A DNA stretch of 46,467 nucleotides from Rhodanobacteraceae bacterium (GCA_009996615.1 JAACZU010000023.1:1-46467), one strand, 5' to 3'; positions 34,040 through 45,468 are shown, counted from the stretch's first letter. The notes: a model not told the origin generated them from the letters alone. Translations and numbers: made by a program.

Positions 34040-35718
34040 CGCCGCTGCGCCAAGTGCCGCGCCTCGTGCGCATCGCGCGCCTGCTCGCACGCTACCGCCT
34101 CGACGACCTGGTCGAACCGGCGCGCCATCCGCGTGCGTTCGGCCTCGTGCGCGCACTGCTGGCGCGCCCCGCCGCCGCCACCGCGGCGCTGCCGCGCGGC
34201 GAACGGCTGGCGCGCGCGCTGACCGAGCTCGGCCCGATCTTCGTCAAGTTCGGGCAGATCCTGTCCACGCGCCGCGACCTGATCCCGGCCGACGTCGCCG
34301 ATGCGCTGGTCAAGCTGCAGGACCAGGTCGCGCCGTTCCCCGGCGAGCTCGCACGCGCGGCGGTCGAACGCGGCCTCGGCGCGCCGATCGCCGAACGCTT
34401 CGCGCGCTTCGACGACGTGCCGCTGGCCTCGGCCTCGATCGCGCAGGTGCATGCGGCGCGCCTGCATCCTGCGGCCGCGGCCGATTCGATGGGCCGCGAG
34501 GTCGTGGTCAAGATCCTGCGCCCGGACATCCATGCGCGCATCGCCGACGACATCGCGCTGCTGCGCGCACTGGCCGGCCTCGTGCAGCGCTTCCACCCGA
34601 ACGCCGACAAGATCCGCCCGCACGAGGTCGTCGACGAGATCGAGACGACGCTGACGAACGAGCTCGACCTGCAGCGCGAGGGCGCCAACGCCTCGCTGCT
34701 GCGGCGCAATTTCGCCGGCTCCGACGACCTCTACGTGCCCGAGGTGATCTGGTCGCACACGTCCGAGGGCGTGCTGACGCTCGAGCGCGTGCGCGGCATC
34801 CCGGTCGACGACCTCGCCGCGCTCGACGCGGCCGGCATCGACCGCATCAAGCTGGCCGAGAAGGGCGTGCGCCTGTTCTACACGCAGGTGTTCCGCGACA
34901 ACTTCTTCCACGCCGACACGCACGCCGGCAACATCTGGGTCGATCCGGCGCGGCCGCACGATCCGCGCTTCATCGCGCTCGACTTCGGCATCATGGGCTC
35001 GCTGCCCGAGCGCGACCAGTACTGGCTGGCGGAGAACTTCCTCGCGCTGTTCGAGCGCGACTACGCGCGCATCGCCGAGCTGCACGTGCGCGCCGGCTGG
35101 ATGCCGGCGCACGCGCGCCTGGACGAACTCGAGGCCGCGGTGCGCACGGTGTGCGAGCCGTACTTCACGCGGCCGCTGAGCGAGATTTCGCTGGCCGAGG
35201 TCGTGGTCAAGCTGTTCCAGACCGCGCGCCGGCACGAGCTGACGCTGCAGCCGCAGCTGATCCTGCTGCAGAAGACGCTGCTGAACATCGAGGGTGTCGG
35301 CCGCCTGCTGCACCCGCGGATCGACATCTGGGCCACCGCGCAGCCGGTGCTCGAGCGCATCTGGCGCCAGCGGCGCGGCCCGCGCGCGGTGCTCAAGGCG
35401 CTGCGCCGGCGCCTGCCGGAATGGCTGGCCGCCGCACCGGACATGCCGCAGCTGGTGCACGGCTACCTGGAAAGGGCCACCAGCGGTACGCTGGAACTTC
35501 GCATCGCCTCGGATGATCTGAAGGCGCTCGAACGGCGCCTGCGCCGCGCCCAGCGCGCGGCCGCGTGGCGCGCGTTCGGCCTCGCCGCCGGCGTCGGCGC
35601 CGTGCTCGTCGCGCTGCTCGCGGCACCCGCGCCGCGGCTGGCCGGGCTGCCGCCGCTGGCTTGGCTCGGCGGCGCGCTCGCCGCGCTCGCGCTGGCGCTT
35701 GCGCGCCGCGACGACTGA
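34036..35718 (+). CDS. ubiB: UbiB, ABC1/ADCK-like ubiquinone biosynthesis ATPase
   Basis: An atypical kinase-like membrane protein needed for ubiquinone synthesis, probably extracting lipid intermediates with ATP hydrolysis. The 560-residue protein has [20 protein letters not shown] (the KxGQ motif), [15 protein letters not shown] (Ala-rich nucleotide loop), VVVKILRP (Lys), [29 protein letters not shown] (HRD-equivalent region) and [11 protein letters not shown] (metal-binding DFG). Two hydrophobic C-terminal segments ([20 protein letters not shown] and [15 protein letters not shown]) anchor it. ATG overlap with ubiJ shows coupling. Confidence 0.97.
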   Translation: MTPLRQVPRLVRIARLLARYRLDDLVEPARHPRAFGLVRALLARPAAATAALPRGERLARALTELGPIFVKFGQILSTRRDLIPADVADALVKLQDQVAPFPGELARAAVERGLGAPIAERFARFDDVPLASASIAQVHAARLHPAAAADSMGREVVVKILRPDIHARIADDIALLRALAGLVQRFHPNADKIRPHEVVDEIETTLTNELDLQREGANASLLRRNFAGSDDLYVPEVIWSHTSEGVLTLERVRGIPVDDLAALDAAGIDRIKLAEKGVRLFYTQVFRDNFFHADTHAGNIWVDPARPHDPRFIALDFGIMGSLPERDQYWLAENFLALFERDYARIAELHVRAGWMPAHARLDELEAAVRTVCEPYFTRPLSEISLAEVVVKLFQTARRHELTLQPQLILLQKTLLNIEGVGRLLHPRIDIWATAQPVLERIWRQRRGPRAVLKALRRRLPEWLAAAPDMPQLVHGYLERATSGTLELRIASDDLKALERRLRRAQRAAAWRAFGLAAGVGAVLVALLAAPAPRLAGLPPLAWLGGALAALALALARRDD

Positions 35719-35745
35719 AACCCTTTTTCGATGGAGAACTCCGGC

Positions 35746-36459
35746 ATGAACCGTATCCTGATCCTGTCCGCCGCCTGTGCGCTCGGCCTGTCCGCCTGCG
35801 CCACGCGCGCGCCGAGCGATGCGCAGCTGACCCAGTTGCTGCGCCGCGACGGCGCGGCCGCGACCGACGCGAACGCACCGCTCGACGCAGCCGCGGTCAG
35901 TTGCCTGCGTGTGTGGTCGGACGATGCCGAGCTGGCCAAGGACCTGCCTACCGGCGCCCGCGGCGACGATGCGAAGAACAAGTGCCGCCTGCGCCTGGAT
36001 GGCTGGCTCGCCGACGCGACGCGCAATCCGGAGAAGTTCGCGTTCAAGGAAGTCAGCGCGCCGCCGGTCGTGCGCCGCGCGGTCGCGCTGCTGGCCGCGC
36101 ATGCGCCGGCAGCGACCAGCGACCCGGGCGAGCCGCCGGCTGCGCTGACGAATGCGCTGCGCGCCCCCGAGCCGGTACGCGGCGGGCCGGTCGACCAGTT
36201 CGGCTCGGCCGGATTCGATCTCAAGCGCGCCGAAGACCTGTGCCAGCAGGCGCAGCAGCTCGCCGCCGCGCAGGGCCCTGAGTCGAGCCTGCGCCGCTTT
36301 GCCAACTATTGCGGCAGGTCGCTGCGCCAGCTGCGTGCCTCGATGAAGACCTTCAGCAACCGCGGGGGCAACCTCGAGCAGATGGACCGGCTCGGCGGCG
36401 AAGCGCGCAAGCTGGCCGATGTCGCCGAGCAGGCGCTCGCCGAGGCGCAGCAGAAGTAG
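35746..36459 (+). CDS. Predicted lipoprotein, helical, unknown function
   Basis: A 237-residue lipoprotein. The signal MNRILILSAACALGLSAC ends in lipobox LSAC. Start at 35746 rather than 35731 is chosen because GGAG at 35733-35736 lies 9 bp upstream and the lipobox then sits at the normal position. The mature part is helical and Ala/Gln-rich, with Cys residues that could pair; the C-terminus (EARKLADVAEQALAEAQQK) is coiled-coil-like. No named family recognised. Gene lies 27 bp after ubiB and probably shares its transcript. Confidence 0.85.
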   Translation: MNRILILSAACALGLSACATRAPSDAQLTQLLRRDGAAATDANAPLDAAAVSCLRVWSDDAELAKDLPTGARGDDAKNKCRLRLDGWLADATRNPEKFAFKEVSAPPVVRRAVALLAAHAPAATSDPGEPPAALTNALRAPEPVRGGPVDQFGSAGFDLKRAEDLCQQAQQLAAAQGPESSLRRFANYCGRSLRQLRASMKTFSNRGGNLEQMDRLGGEARKLADVAEQALAEAQQK

Positions 36460-36511
36460 TCGCCTCGACCAGAACCGGCTGCGGTCGTGCGGGCGTTGCT
36501 ACAATGCCCGC

Positions 36512-36934
36512 ATGCTCGATATCGACGGCGTGCTGCAGATCCCGGAAGACGAACTGGTCGAGCGCTTCGTGCGCGCCGCCGGCCCCGGCGGGCAGAACGT
36601 CAACAAGGTCGCCAGTGCGGTCGAGCTGCGCTTCGACGTCGCCGCCTCGAGCGCACTGCCCGAGCCGGTGCGCGCGCGCCTGCTGGCGCGGCGCGACCGC
36701 CGCCTGACCGAGGCCGGCGTGCTGGTGATCCAGGCCAACCGCTTCCGCGACCAGGCCAAGAACCGCGACGACGCGCGCGCCCGGCTGGCCGAGCTGGTGC
36801 GCGCGGCGCTGGTCGTGCCCAAGCGCCGCGTCGCGACGCGCCCGACGCGCGCGTCGAAGGAGCGCCGCCTCGAAGCGAAGAAGACACGCTCGTCGATCAA
36901 GCGCACGCGCGGCCGCGGATGGAGCACCGAGTGA
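36512..36934 (+). CDS. arfB: Peptidyl-tRNA hydrolase ArfB (YaeJ)
   Basis: Rescues ribosomes stalled on mRNAs without a stop codon by hydrolysing peptidyl-tRNA. The 140-residue protein equals E. coli YaeJ in length. GPGGQNVNKV (24-33) is the release-factor GGQ loop, preceded by VRAA. The basic C-terminal tail (TRASKERRLEAKKTRSSIKR) is the extension that enters the mRNA channel. Start ATG 36512 follows the GGCGTTGCTACAAT sequence; a Shine-Dalgarno is weak. Confidence 0.96.
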   Translation: MLDIDGVLQIPEDELVERFVRAAGPGGQNVNKVASAVELRFDVAASSALPEPVRARLLARRDRRLTEAGVLVIQANRFRDQAKNRDDARARLAELVRAALVVPKRRVATRPTRASKERRLEAKKTRSSIKRTRGRGWSTE

Positions 36935-37524
36935 GCGCGGACGGCGGTCTGCCGCCGCTGCCGCCGGCGATGCCGCAGTTTCCGCCGCATCCGCTGCGGC
37001 GCGCCTGCGCCTGGCTGCTGCGCCGCTGCGGCTGGCGCGTGGTGGGCGAGTTTCCGGACCGGCCCCGGCTGGTCGTCATCGCCGCGCCGCACAGTTCGTG
37101 GTGGGACGGCGTGTGGGGCCTGCTGTGCAAGGTCGCGCTCGGTGCCGACATCACCTTCATGGCCAAGCGCGAGCTGTTCCGCGGCCCGCTCGGCTGGCTG
37201 CTGCGCCGGCTCGGCGGCATCCCGATCGAGCGCGCCGCCGCGCACGGCCTGGTCGAGCAGATGGTCGCGCGCTTCCGCGCCAGCCCGCAGCTGTGGCTCG
37301 GCATCGCGCCGGAAGGCACGCGCAAGCACGTACACGCGTGGAAATCGGGTTTCTGGCACATCGCGCGCGCCGCCGAGGTGCCAATCCTGCCGGCCGCGTT
37401 CGACTACCCGAGCCGCACGATCACGATCGGCCCGCTGTTCCAGCCCAGCGCGGACCTTCACGCCGACCTCGCCGCGCTGCGCGCGTTCTACGCCCCGTTC
37501 CGCGGCAAGCACCGCAACGCGTAG
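36931..37524 (+). CDS. PlsC-like acyltransferase
   Basis: A 197-residue protein of the lysophospholipid acyltransferase group. APHSSWWDGVWG gives the H-x4-D catalytic pair, KRELFRGPLGWLLRRLGGIP and IAPEGTRKHVHAWKSGFWHI give blocks II-IV. It is shorter than PlsC (13861-14667) and has no obvious N-terminal helix. A GTG at 36931 is preferred over ATG 36919: GGAG (36921-36924) lies six bases before the GTG and the start then overlaps the arfB stop by 4 bp. Substrate unknown. Confidence 0.86.
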   Translation: MSADGGLPPLPPAMPQFPPHPLRRACAWLLRRCGWRVVGEFPDRPRLVVIAAPHSSWWDGVWGLLCKVALGADITFMAKRELFRGPLGWLLRRLGGIPIERAAAHGLVEQMVARFRASPQLWLGIAPEGTRKHVHAWKSGFWHIARAAEVPILPAAFDYPSRTITIGPLFQPSADLHADLAALRAFYAPFRGKHRNA

Positions 37525-37530
37525 GCCGGG

Positions 37531-37590
37531 GAACGCAGCCGCACGCTGCGCCCGTCTGCGCGCAGCCATGCCACGGCGAGTCCCACCATG
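37531..37590. repeat. Repeat unit shared with 3' end of the downstream membrane gene
   Basis: GAACGCAGCCGCACGCTGCG (37531) through TCCCACCATG (37590) matches 37856-37915 with three mismatches. The second copy is inside the coding sequence of the membrane protein that ends at 37813. Confidence 0.85.
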
Positions 37591-37683
37591 CGCGCGCACG
37601 CCACACGGAGGCGACGGCGGGACTCGCGCCTGCGGCGCTGCGGCCCACCCTACTTGACCGGCGACGCGGAGTGATGGCGCGGA
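37570..37683. repeat. 114-bp direct repeat, copy A
   Basis: GCCACGGCGAG (37570) to GGCGCGGA (37683) is repeated at 37733-37846 with about four mismatches; period 163 bp. It contains the GTCCCACC/GGTGGGAC-type arms of the GTAG family (CCCACCCTAC). No gene credible in 37525-37812. Confidence 0.9.
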
Positions 37684-37684
37684 C

Positions 37685-37846
37685 GTAGGGTGGGACACAG
37701 CCGCGCGATACGGCCGGGTTGCATGCAACCGTGCCACGGCGAGTCCCACCATGCGCGCGAACGCCACACGGAGGCGGCGGTGGGACTCGCGCCTGCGGCG
37801 CTGCGGCCCACCCTACTTGACCGGCGACGCGGAGTGATGGCGCGGA
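37685..37846. repeat. GTAG-headed unit and 114-bp direct repeat, copy B
   Basis: Starts GTAGGGTGGGACACAGCCGC at 37685, passes through an AGTCCCACCATGCGCGC arm and then copy B of the 114-bp repeat (37733-37846). The last 34 bp (37813-37846) are the 3' end and stop codon of the minus-strand membrane gene. Confidence 0.9.
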
Positions 37847-39321
37847 GGTGCGATGGAACGCAGCCGCACGCTGCGCCCGGCTGCTCGCAGCCATGCCACG
37901 GCGAGTCCCGCCATGCCCGTGAACATCGCGACGATCGCCCACGCCAATGCCGCATTGAGGACGAGGTGGCCCTGCTTGGCGACGTCGGCGAGGCCGTCGC
38001 CGAGCAGCGTGATGCCAAGCGTGGCCAGCATCATCGCGCAGGTAAGCACGGCGTAGTCGAGCGCACGACCGCCGCTACGCAGGCCGGGCCGGCGCAGCAG
38101 CAGGGCGAGCGCAAGGAACGGCAGCGCCAGCAGCGCCAGCTGCGCCAGCGGATACGCGTGCAGCCAATGGCCGATGCTCGGCTGCGGCGGCGCCATCGCG
38201 GCGAACTCGCCGCCCTCGACCTGGCCGAGGTTGCTGGCTATCCACGGATCGAGCGCGAGCACGCCGGCACCGGCCAGGCGCCAGGCGATGCGCGGGTGGC
38301 GCAGCAGCGCGCGCAGCTCGTCACCGCGGTCGAAGTCGGCCAGACCGGCGCAGACGCGCTCGGGCATGTCCGGCAACTCCCACGCATGCGCGCCGCTGTA
38401 GATCGCGCAGTCCGGATCGATGCGCAGCACCTCGAGCAGGTCGCGGCGGTCGTCGGCGAACGGCAGCAGCGCGGTGAACATGACGTCGGCGCGGTTGTAC
38501 TGGTCGATCGCGTCCATCATCGCGCCGGTACGCTGCAGCTGCACGACCTGCAGCGCGAGGCCGGCCAGCGCGCCGAGCGCGAGCGCGCCTCCGCGCCAAC
38601 CGAAGCGGCCGTGGCGCAGGCGGTCGAGCAACAGCACCAGCACGGCCAGGCCCAGCGGCAGCAGCAGGTGCTGGATCTTGCTGGTGGCAAGCACGAACGC
38701 GGCCAGCGCGAGCAGCGCGAAGCGGCGCCGCGAAGCGGGCGCGTCGCGCCACAGCAGCGTCGCGGCGACCAGCGCGTAGGCGGCCAGCAGCGCGCTCCAC
38801 TCGGCATAGAACGTATTCAGGTACAGCGTGTTGCCGGGATCGGCGAACAGCAGCGGCAGCAGCGCCGCGTTCGCCAACGCGGCGCGCGCGTCGCCGCGGC
38901 GCAGCCACGCGCGCGACAGTGCCAGCGACAGCGCAAGCAGGGCCAGCCAGCGCAACGCGCCGACCCAGCGCACGTCATGCAGCGCGGCGCCGCCGAGCGC
39001 CTCGCCGACCGTCCAGATCAGTGCGGTCGCGGCGGTGAACGGCAACTCGCTCGACCAGTAGCACATCGGGTCGCCGGTCGCGATGAAGCGGTACTTCGCA
39101 TACGGCGCCGCCGGGCTGTTTTGTTGCGGCGGGATCTGCGCCGGCCGATCCGGATAGAAATGAAAGCAGCTGGTGTAGCGCGTCTGGTCGTAGCTGTTGG
39201 CGTAGGCGTACAGCGGATCGTGCGCCCACAGCATGAACGCGCGCAGCGTGCCGAGCAGCGACAGCAGCGCGATCAGGCCGAGCAGCACGCGCGGCGCGCG
39301 CGTCGACGGCAGCGTGTTCAT
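37813..39321 (-). CDS. Multi-pass membrane protein, GT-C/WsfD-like, downstream paralog
   Basis: A 502-residue protein with about 9-11 membrane helices and a large outer loop after helix 1 holding ANSYDQTRYTSCFHFYPDRP. Further landmarks are GNTLYLNTFYAEWSALLAAY and ATSKIQHLLLPLGLAVLVLL. The upstream gene has the equivalents, so the two are paralogs. The topology and acid-bearing first loop suggest a lipid-linked-sugar glycosyltransferase of GT-C type; family naming is tentative. It overlaps the upstream gene by 4 bp. The last about 35 residues (MAGLAVAWLRAAGRSVRLRS and ASPVK end) are encoded within a GTAG-type repeat, so the native C-terminus may have been altered. Confidence 0.75.
   Translation of the reverse strand: MNTLPSTRAPRVLLGLIALLSLLGTLRAFMLWAHDPLYAYANSYDQTRYTSCFHFYPDRPAQIPPQQNSPAAPYAKYRFIATGDPMCYWSSELPFTAATALIWTVGEALGGAALHDVRWVGALRWLALLALSLALSRAWLRRGDARAALANAALLPLLFADPGNTLYLNTFYAEWSALLAAYALVAATLLWRDAPASRRRFALLALAAFVLATSKIQHLLLPLGLAVLVLLLDRLRHGRFGWRGGALALGALAGLALQVVQLQRTGAMMDAIDQYNRADVMFTALLPFADDRRDLLEVLRIDPDCAIYSGAHAWELPDMPERVCAGLADFDRGDELRALLRHPRIAWRLAGAGVLALDPWIASNLGQVEGGEFAAMAPPQPSIGHWLHAYPLAQLALLALPFLALALLLRRPGLRSGGRALDYAVLTCAMMLATLGITLLGDGLADVAKQGHLVLNAALAWAIVAMFTGMAGLAVAWLRAAGRSVRLRSIAPPRHHSASPVK
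37856..37915. repeat. Repeat copy inside the membrane-protein gene
   Basis: Copy of 37531-37590 within the coding sequence of the 37813-39321 gene; codes on the minus strand for the segment MAGLAVAWLRAAGRSVRLRS. Confidence 0.85.
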
Positions 39322-40727
39322 GGCCTCGTCTCCAGCAGCGCGAAGCGGCGCAGGACCGCCACCAGCGGCAGGCCCAGGCTCGCCAGCGCGTAGTCCAGGC
39401 TCAATTGCGCATGCTTGGCGAACTCGACGTCGCCGTCGCCGAACAGCGCGACCAGCGCGACGCCGGACGATCCGCTGGCGCACATCAACGCGAACGCGCG
39501 CGCCGTCGGCGCGGCGCGGCGCACGTGGCAGCCGGCGAACAGCAGCCACGGCAGCAGCAGCAGGGCCAACGCGATCGAGCGGTCCGCGCCGAACAGGCCG
39601 CTCAGCGAGGGCTGGCCCGGCGGCAGCGGCGCATGCTCGCCACCCTCGACCAACCCCAGCGGAGGAATCCATGGCAGCAGCAGCGCCGGCACGTGCACGA
39701 GCGCGCGCGCCAGCGCGGGCGGATCGGACAGCAGCAGCCACCACGGCTGCAGCGCCGACCAGTGCGCGGCGCGCGTGCAGATCTGGCCGACCGGCAGCGG
39801 CATCGCGTAGACGTTCCTGCCCGCATAGGCGGTGCACTCCGCTTCGAGGCCGAGCGCGCGCTCGACGCGCGCGCGGTCGCCGGTTTCCGGCAGCAGCACC
39901 GACAGCACGAAGTTGGCGCGGTTGGTCGTGGCGATGCCGTGCATGGTCGGCGTGTCGCGCACCACGTTGCCGACCTGCAGCGCGAGACCGAGCAGGCCGC
40001 CGAGGCCGAGCGCGAACGCCACGCGCCGGGTCGCACGGCCGCCGCCGAGCCACAGCGCCGCGCCGAGCAGCAACGGCAGCAGCAGGTGCTGGAACTTGCT
40101 GCCCGCCAGGATCGCCGCGCCGAGCGCGGCGCCGGCGAGCGCCACCCGTGTCGGCCGCAGCAGCGCGGCAACGCCGGCGATGCCGCACAGGTAGAACCCG
40201 AAGAGCGCCGCCGCCTCGGCGTAGAACGTCGGGAAGTAGACGAGATTGGCCGGATCCATGCCGACCAACGCAAGCCACAGCAGGTGCGCGGCCGCGACGT
40301 CCGGCCGCCCCGCGCGCACGAACGCGGCCGTGGCGGCGGCCGCGACCAGCAGCCACAGCAGCAGGCGCCATTCGCCCAGCCGCTGCACCGAATGGACCGT
40401 GCGGCTGCCGAGGTGCTCGGACAAGCGCCAGGCGAGCGCGACCGGCGCGGTGAACAGCAGGTCCGAGGTCCATACGCACACGTCCGCCGGCAGCGGCTGG
40501 AACGCATAGCGCGACAGCGGTGCCTGCGGGTTGGCGCGGTCGGCCGGCTCGCCGGGCCGCCATGGCGCAAGGTCGAGGCAGACCGAGTAGCGGATCTGGT
40601 CGTAGTTGTTGGCCAGCGCCAGCAACGGCCGGTGCAGCACGAAGCCGGCCCCGCGCACCAGCGCGAGCGCCGCCAGCATGCCGAGCAACAGCCAGGACCA
40701 GGGAGACAGGCGCGTGTGGCTGGGCAT
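39318..40727 (-). CDS. Multi-pass membrane protein, GT-C/WsfD-like, upstream paralog
   Basis: A 469-residue protein with about 10 membrane helices. After the first helix an outer loop has LANNYDQIRYSVCLDLAPWR; later VYFPTFYAEAAALFGFYLCG and AGSKFQHLLLPLLLGAALWL. These align with the neighbouring gene at the same spacing (YDQ-x-RY-x2-C, FYAE, SK-x-QHLLLP). Probably an integral-membrane glycosyltransferase or related glycan enzyme; the S-layer glycan hexosyltransferase WsfD is one possible comparison, by memory of pattern only. Start 40727 (MPSHTRLSPWSW) places the first helix at the N-terminus. Coupled to its paralog by ATGA overlap. Confidence 0.75.
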   Translation of the reverse strand: MPSHTRLSPWSWLLLGMLAALALVRGAGFVLHRPLLALANNYDQIRYSVCLDLAPWRPGEPADRANPQAPLSRYAFQPLPADVCVWTSDLLFTAPVALAWRLSEHLGSRTVHSVQRLGEWRLLLWLLVAAAATAAFVRAGRPDVAAAHLLWLALVGMDPANLVYFPTFYAEAAALFGFYLCGIAGVAALLRPTRVALAGAALGAAILAGSKFQHLLLPLLLGAALWLGGGRATRRVAFALGLGGLLGLALQVGNVVRDTPTMHGIATTNRANFVLSVLLPETGDRARVERALGLEAECTAYAGRNVYAMPLPVGQICTRAAHWSALQPWWLLLSDPPALARALVHVPALLLPWIPPLGLVEGGEHAPLPPGQPSLSGLFGADRSIALALLLLPWLLFAGCHVRRAAPTARAFALMCASGSSGVALVALFGDGDVEFAKHAQLSLDYALASLGLPLVAVLRRFALLETRP

Positions 40728-40919
40728 TCCGTTGCGGACCTCGAGAGGGGCCGCCAGTCTAGGCGGCCAATCTGACAGCCTCAATCGCACGTGCCAACGG
40801 CGTCACGGTCCGTGCGCGACCGATGCACGGATGGCGCCGCCAACGCGGTCCGGGGCACCTTGTCCCGCCGGTGCTAGCATGCAGCGCGTCATGGGGCATC
40901 CGTCCCGAAGGGGAACGTC

Positions 40920-42953
40920 ATGAGAACGCGCTTGGGACACTACGACATCGTCTCCGAACTCGGCCGCGGCGGCATGGGTGTCGTCTACAAAGGCTACGAG
41001 GCCGCGCTGAACCGCTACGTCGCGATCAAGGTGCTGGCCGACGCGCTCGCGCACGACGAGGGCGTGCGCGAGCGCTTCCTGCGCGAAGCGCGCAGCATGG
41101 CCGCGCTGAACGACCCGCACATCATCCAGATCCATTTCATCGGCGAGGACGCTGGCCAGCCCTACTTCGTGATGGAGTTCGTCGAGGGCGAATCGCTCGG
41201 CTCGATGCTCAAGCGCGAGCAGCGCCTGACCGTCGAGCAGGCCGCGAAGGTGATCCACCAGACCGCGCAGGGCCTGGCGACCGCGCACGACCGCGGCGTC
41301 GTGCACCGCGACATCAAGCCCGGCAACCTGATGATCTCCAGCCGCGGCATGGTCAAGATCGCCGACTTCGGCATCGCGCTGTCGAACCAGGACCTGTCGA
41401 AGAAGCTGACCTCGACCGGCGAGTTCGTCGGCACGCCGGGTTACCTCTCGCCCGAGGTCTGCCTCGGCAAGCCGGTCGACCGGCGCTCGGACATCTTCTC
41501 GCTCGGCATCGTGCTGTTCGAGATGCTGACCGGCAAGATGCCGTTCAACGACGACTCGCCGCTCGGCCTGATGCTCGAGGTGGTCAAGGCCGAGATCCCG
41601 GACGTGCGCCAGCTCAACGCCGACGCCGACCCGCAGATCGCGCGGATCCTGGCGAAGATGATCGCCAAGGAGCCGGCCGATCGTTACCAGAGCTGCCATG
41701 AACTGGCCGCCGACCTCGCCACGCACCCGCTGGTTGCCAAGGGCGGCCCGATCACCGCGCAGGCGCGCATCTCGCCGGCCGCGGCGACCGTGATCGGCCA
41801 GAAAACGCCGGTCTCTGCCCAGAGCGCGCTGCCGGCGACGCCGCCGACGCCGCTGCGCAACCTCGGTGCCGTCGCGAACACGCACATCACCGTGTCCGAC
41901 CAGCCGCTCGCCCCGCCCGCCGCGCCGGCGCACCACTCCGTACTCGCGCGCCCGACCGTCGTGAACACCGCGCCGCGCCGCTCGGCGCTGCCGTGGGCGC
42001 TCGCCGCGCTGGTGCTGCTCGGCGTCGGTGGCGGCGCCTGGGCCTGGCGCGAGCAGATCCCGGCCCTCGCCGGCCTGTTCGGCACGCCGACGCCGCTCAC
42101 CGATGCCGCCACGCCGGCGAACACGGCGCCCCTGCCGGCCACGACCGTCGCGCACAGCAATGCGGCTGAGGTCCCTGCGGCGACGACCGCGCAGCCCGCC
42201 GACGCGCCGGCCGTCGCGCCCACCGCGACGATCTCGCCGTCCGGTGACAGCCTGTCCGCGACCGGACCGGCCAGCGGCCCTGCGGCGAGCGCGACGATCG
42301 CTTCCGCCGCCGATGCGACCGAGGCCACGCCGCCGGCCGCGCCGCACGACGATACCGCGGCCGGCACCAGCGGCGGTGATGTAGTCACCGCACCCACTGC
42401 GGCGGGCGGGACCCAGGCGCCACCCGACCTGCCGCCGATGCCGGCGACGCCAGCGCCGGCGCCGGCCGCCGCGGCCACGCTGGCCAAGGCCGCGCCGGCC
42501 GCCAAGCCGGTCGCGCCAGCGAAGCCGCGGGTGCCGACCATCGCGGTGATGGCGGCTGGCGACGACGTGATCGCCGCGCCGGCCGAGGATGCGCTGGTCG
42601 ACCTGCTGCGCAGCCGCGGCTTCCGCGTGATCGAAGGCGGCCGCGGCGGCGGCGAGCGGCCGAACCTGCGCGCGCTGGCCGGCAAGGCCGACGCGGTCGT
42701 GTTCGTGCACGCGCGCCCGGTCGGCACGCAGGAGCTGACCTACTACGGCCAGAGTTCGACGCTGTACACCGTGCAGCTCGGCCTCAAGGCGTACAAGGTC
42801 GCGGACGGCAGCGTGCTGTGGAGCGGCGGCGCACAACAGGTCAATTTCACCAGCCTCAATGCCGCCGACAAGGCGCGCGAGGCGATCGCGCCGATGCTCG
42901 ATCAGGTCGACGGCCACCTCGACGAGTTCCGTCCGCGCGAACGGCGCGGCTGA
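40920..42953 (+). CDS. Transmembrane Ser/Thr protein kinase with LpoB/CsgG-like outer domain
   Basis: A 677-residue Hanks-type kinase. The cytoplasmic kinase domain (7-268) has the glycine loop GRGGMGVV (15-22), Lys37 in VAIK, HRDIKPGN (129-136) and DFG (149-151), with GTPGYLSPE after a Thr/Ser-rich activation loop (LSKKLTSTGEFV). A juxtamembrane region leads to one membrane helix (357-376, ALPWALAALVLLGVGGGAWA). A 160-residue Ala/Pro/Thr-rich linker ends in a C-terminal domain (538-677) with LTYYGQSSTLYTVQLGLKAY and KVADGSVLWSGG, a strand pattern like LpoB or CsgG/TolB-N. No PASTA repeat. Shine-Dalgarno AAGGGGAAC precedes ATG 40920. It diverges from the GT-C pair. Confidence 0.92.
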   Translation: MRTRLGHYDIVSELGRGGMGVVYKGYEAALNRYVAIKVLADALAHDEGVRERFLREARSMAALNDPHIIQIHFIGEDAGQPYFVMEFVEGESLGSMLKREQRLTVEQAAKVIHQTAQGLATAHDRGVVHRDIKPGNLMISSRGMVKIADFGIALSNQDLSKKLTSTGEFVGTPGYLSPEVCLGKPVDRRSDIFSLGIVLFEMLTGKMPFNDDSPLGLMLEVVKAEIPDVRQLNADADPQIARILAKMIAKEPADRYQSCHELAADLATHPLVAKGGPITAQARISPAAATVIGQKTPVSAQSALPATPPTPLRNLGAVANTHITVSDQPLAPPAAPAHHSVLARPTVVNTAPRRSALPWALAALVLLGVGGGAWAWREQIPALAGLFGTPTPLTDAATPANTAPLPATTVAHSNAAEVPAATTAQPADAPAVAPTATISPSGDSLSATGPASGPAASATIASAADATEATPPAAPHDDTAAGTSGGDVVTAPTAAGGTQAPPDLPPMPATPAPAPAAAATLAKAAPAAKPVAPAKPRVPTIAVMAAGDDVIAAPAEDALVDLLRSRGFRVIEGGRGGGERPNLRALAGKADAVVFVHARPVGTQELTYYGQSSTLYTVQLGLKAYKVADGSVLWSGGAQQVNFTSLNAADKAREAIAPMLDQVDGHLDEFRPRERRG

Positions 42954-42971
42954 GAGCATCGCCATCGCCGT

Positions 42972-43038
42972 TGTGGGAGCGCCGGCAGCCGTGATGCTTT
43001 GCTGCCGCCAAGGCAGCGCGGCTTCCGCCGCTCCCACC
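42972..43038. repeat. GTGGGAGCG...CGCTCCCAC inverted repeat
   Basis: GTGGGAGCG (42973-42981) pairs with CGCTCCCAC (43029-43037); inside are GATGCTTTGC and GCGCGGCTTCCGCC of the GGAGCGGCTTCAGCCGCGATGC family. It lies in the 140-bp gap between the convergent kinase and uvrD genes and may form a bidirectional 3' end. Confidence 0.85.
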
Positions 43039-43093
43039 CTGCGCCGCCGTCGCCGCGTCGACACTCCTCCGGCAGGGGCGGTCGTCGCGCTCG

Positions 43094-45355
<2,262 letters not shown>

Positions 45356-45468
45356 CACGCAATTGTAGCCGGCGTGCGGCGGCCCCCAGCCATTCGCGCG
45401 GTGCGCCTCGCGCTGACGTCAGTCACCACCAGCACACACCGCGCAACGCGGCACGACCGCGTGCGCGG

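Noticed and set aside
37531-37915. CRISPR array
   Set aside because: Units are 60-114 bp, irregularly spaced and only two or three, with no cas genes.
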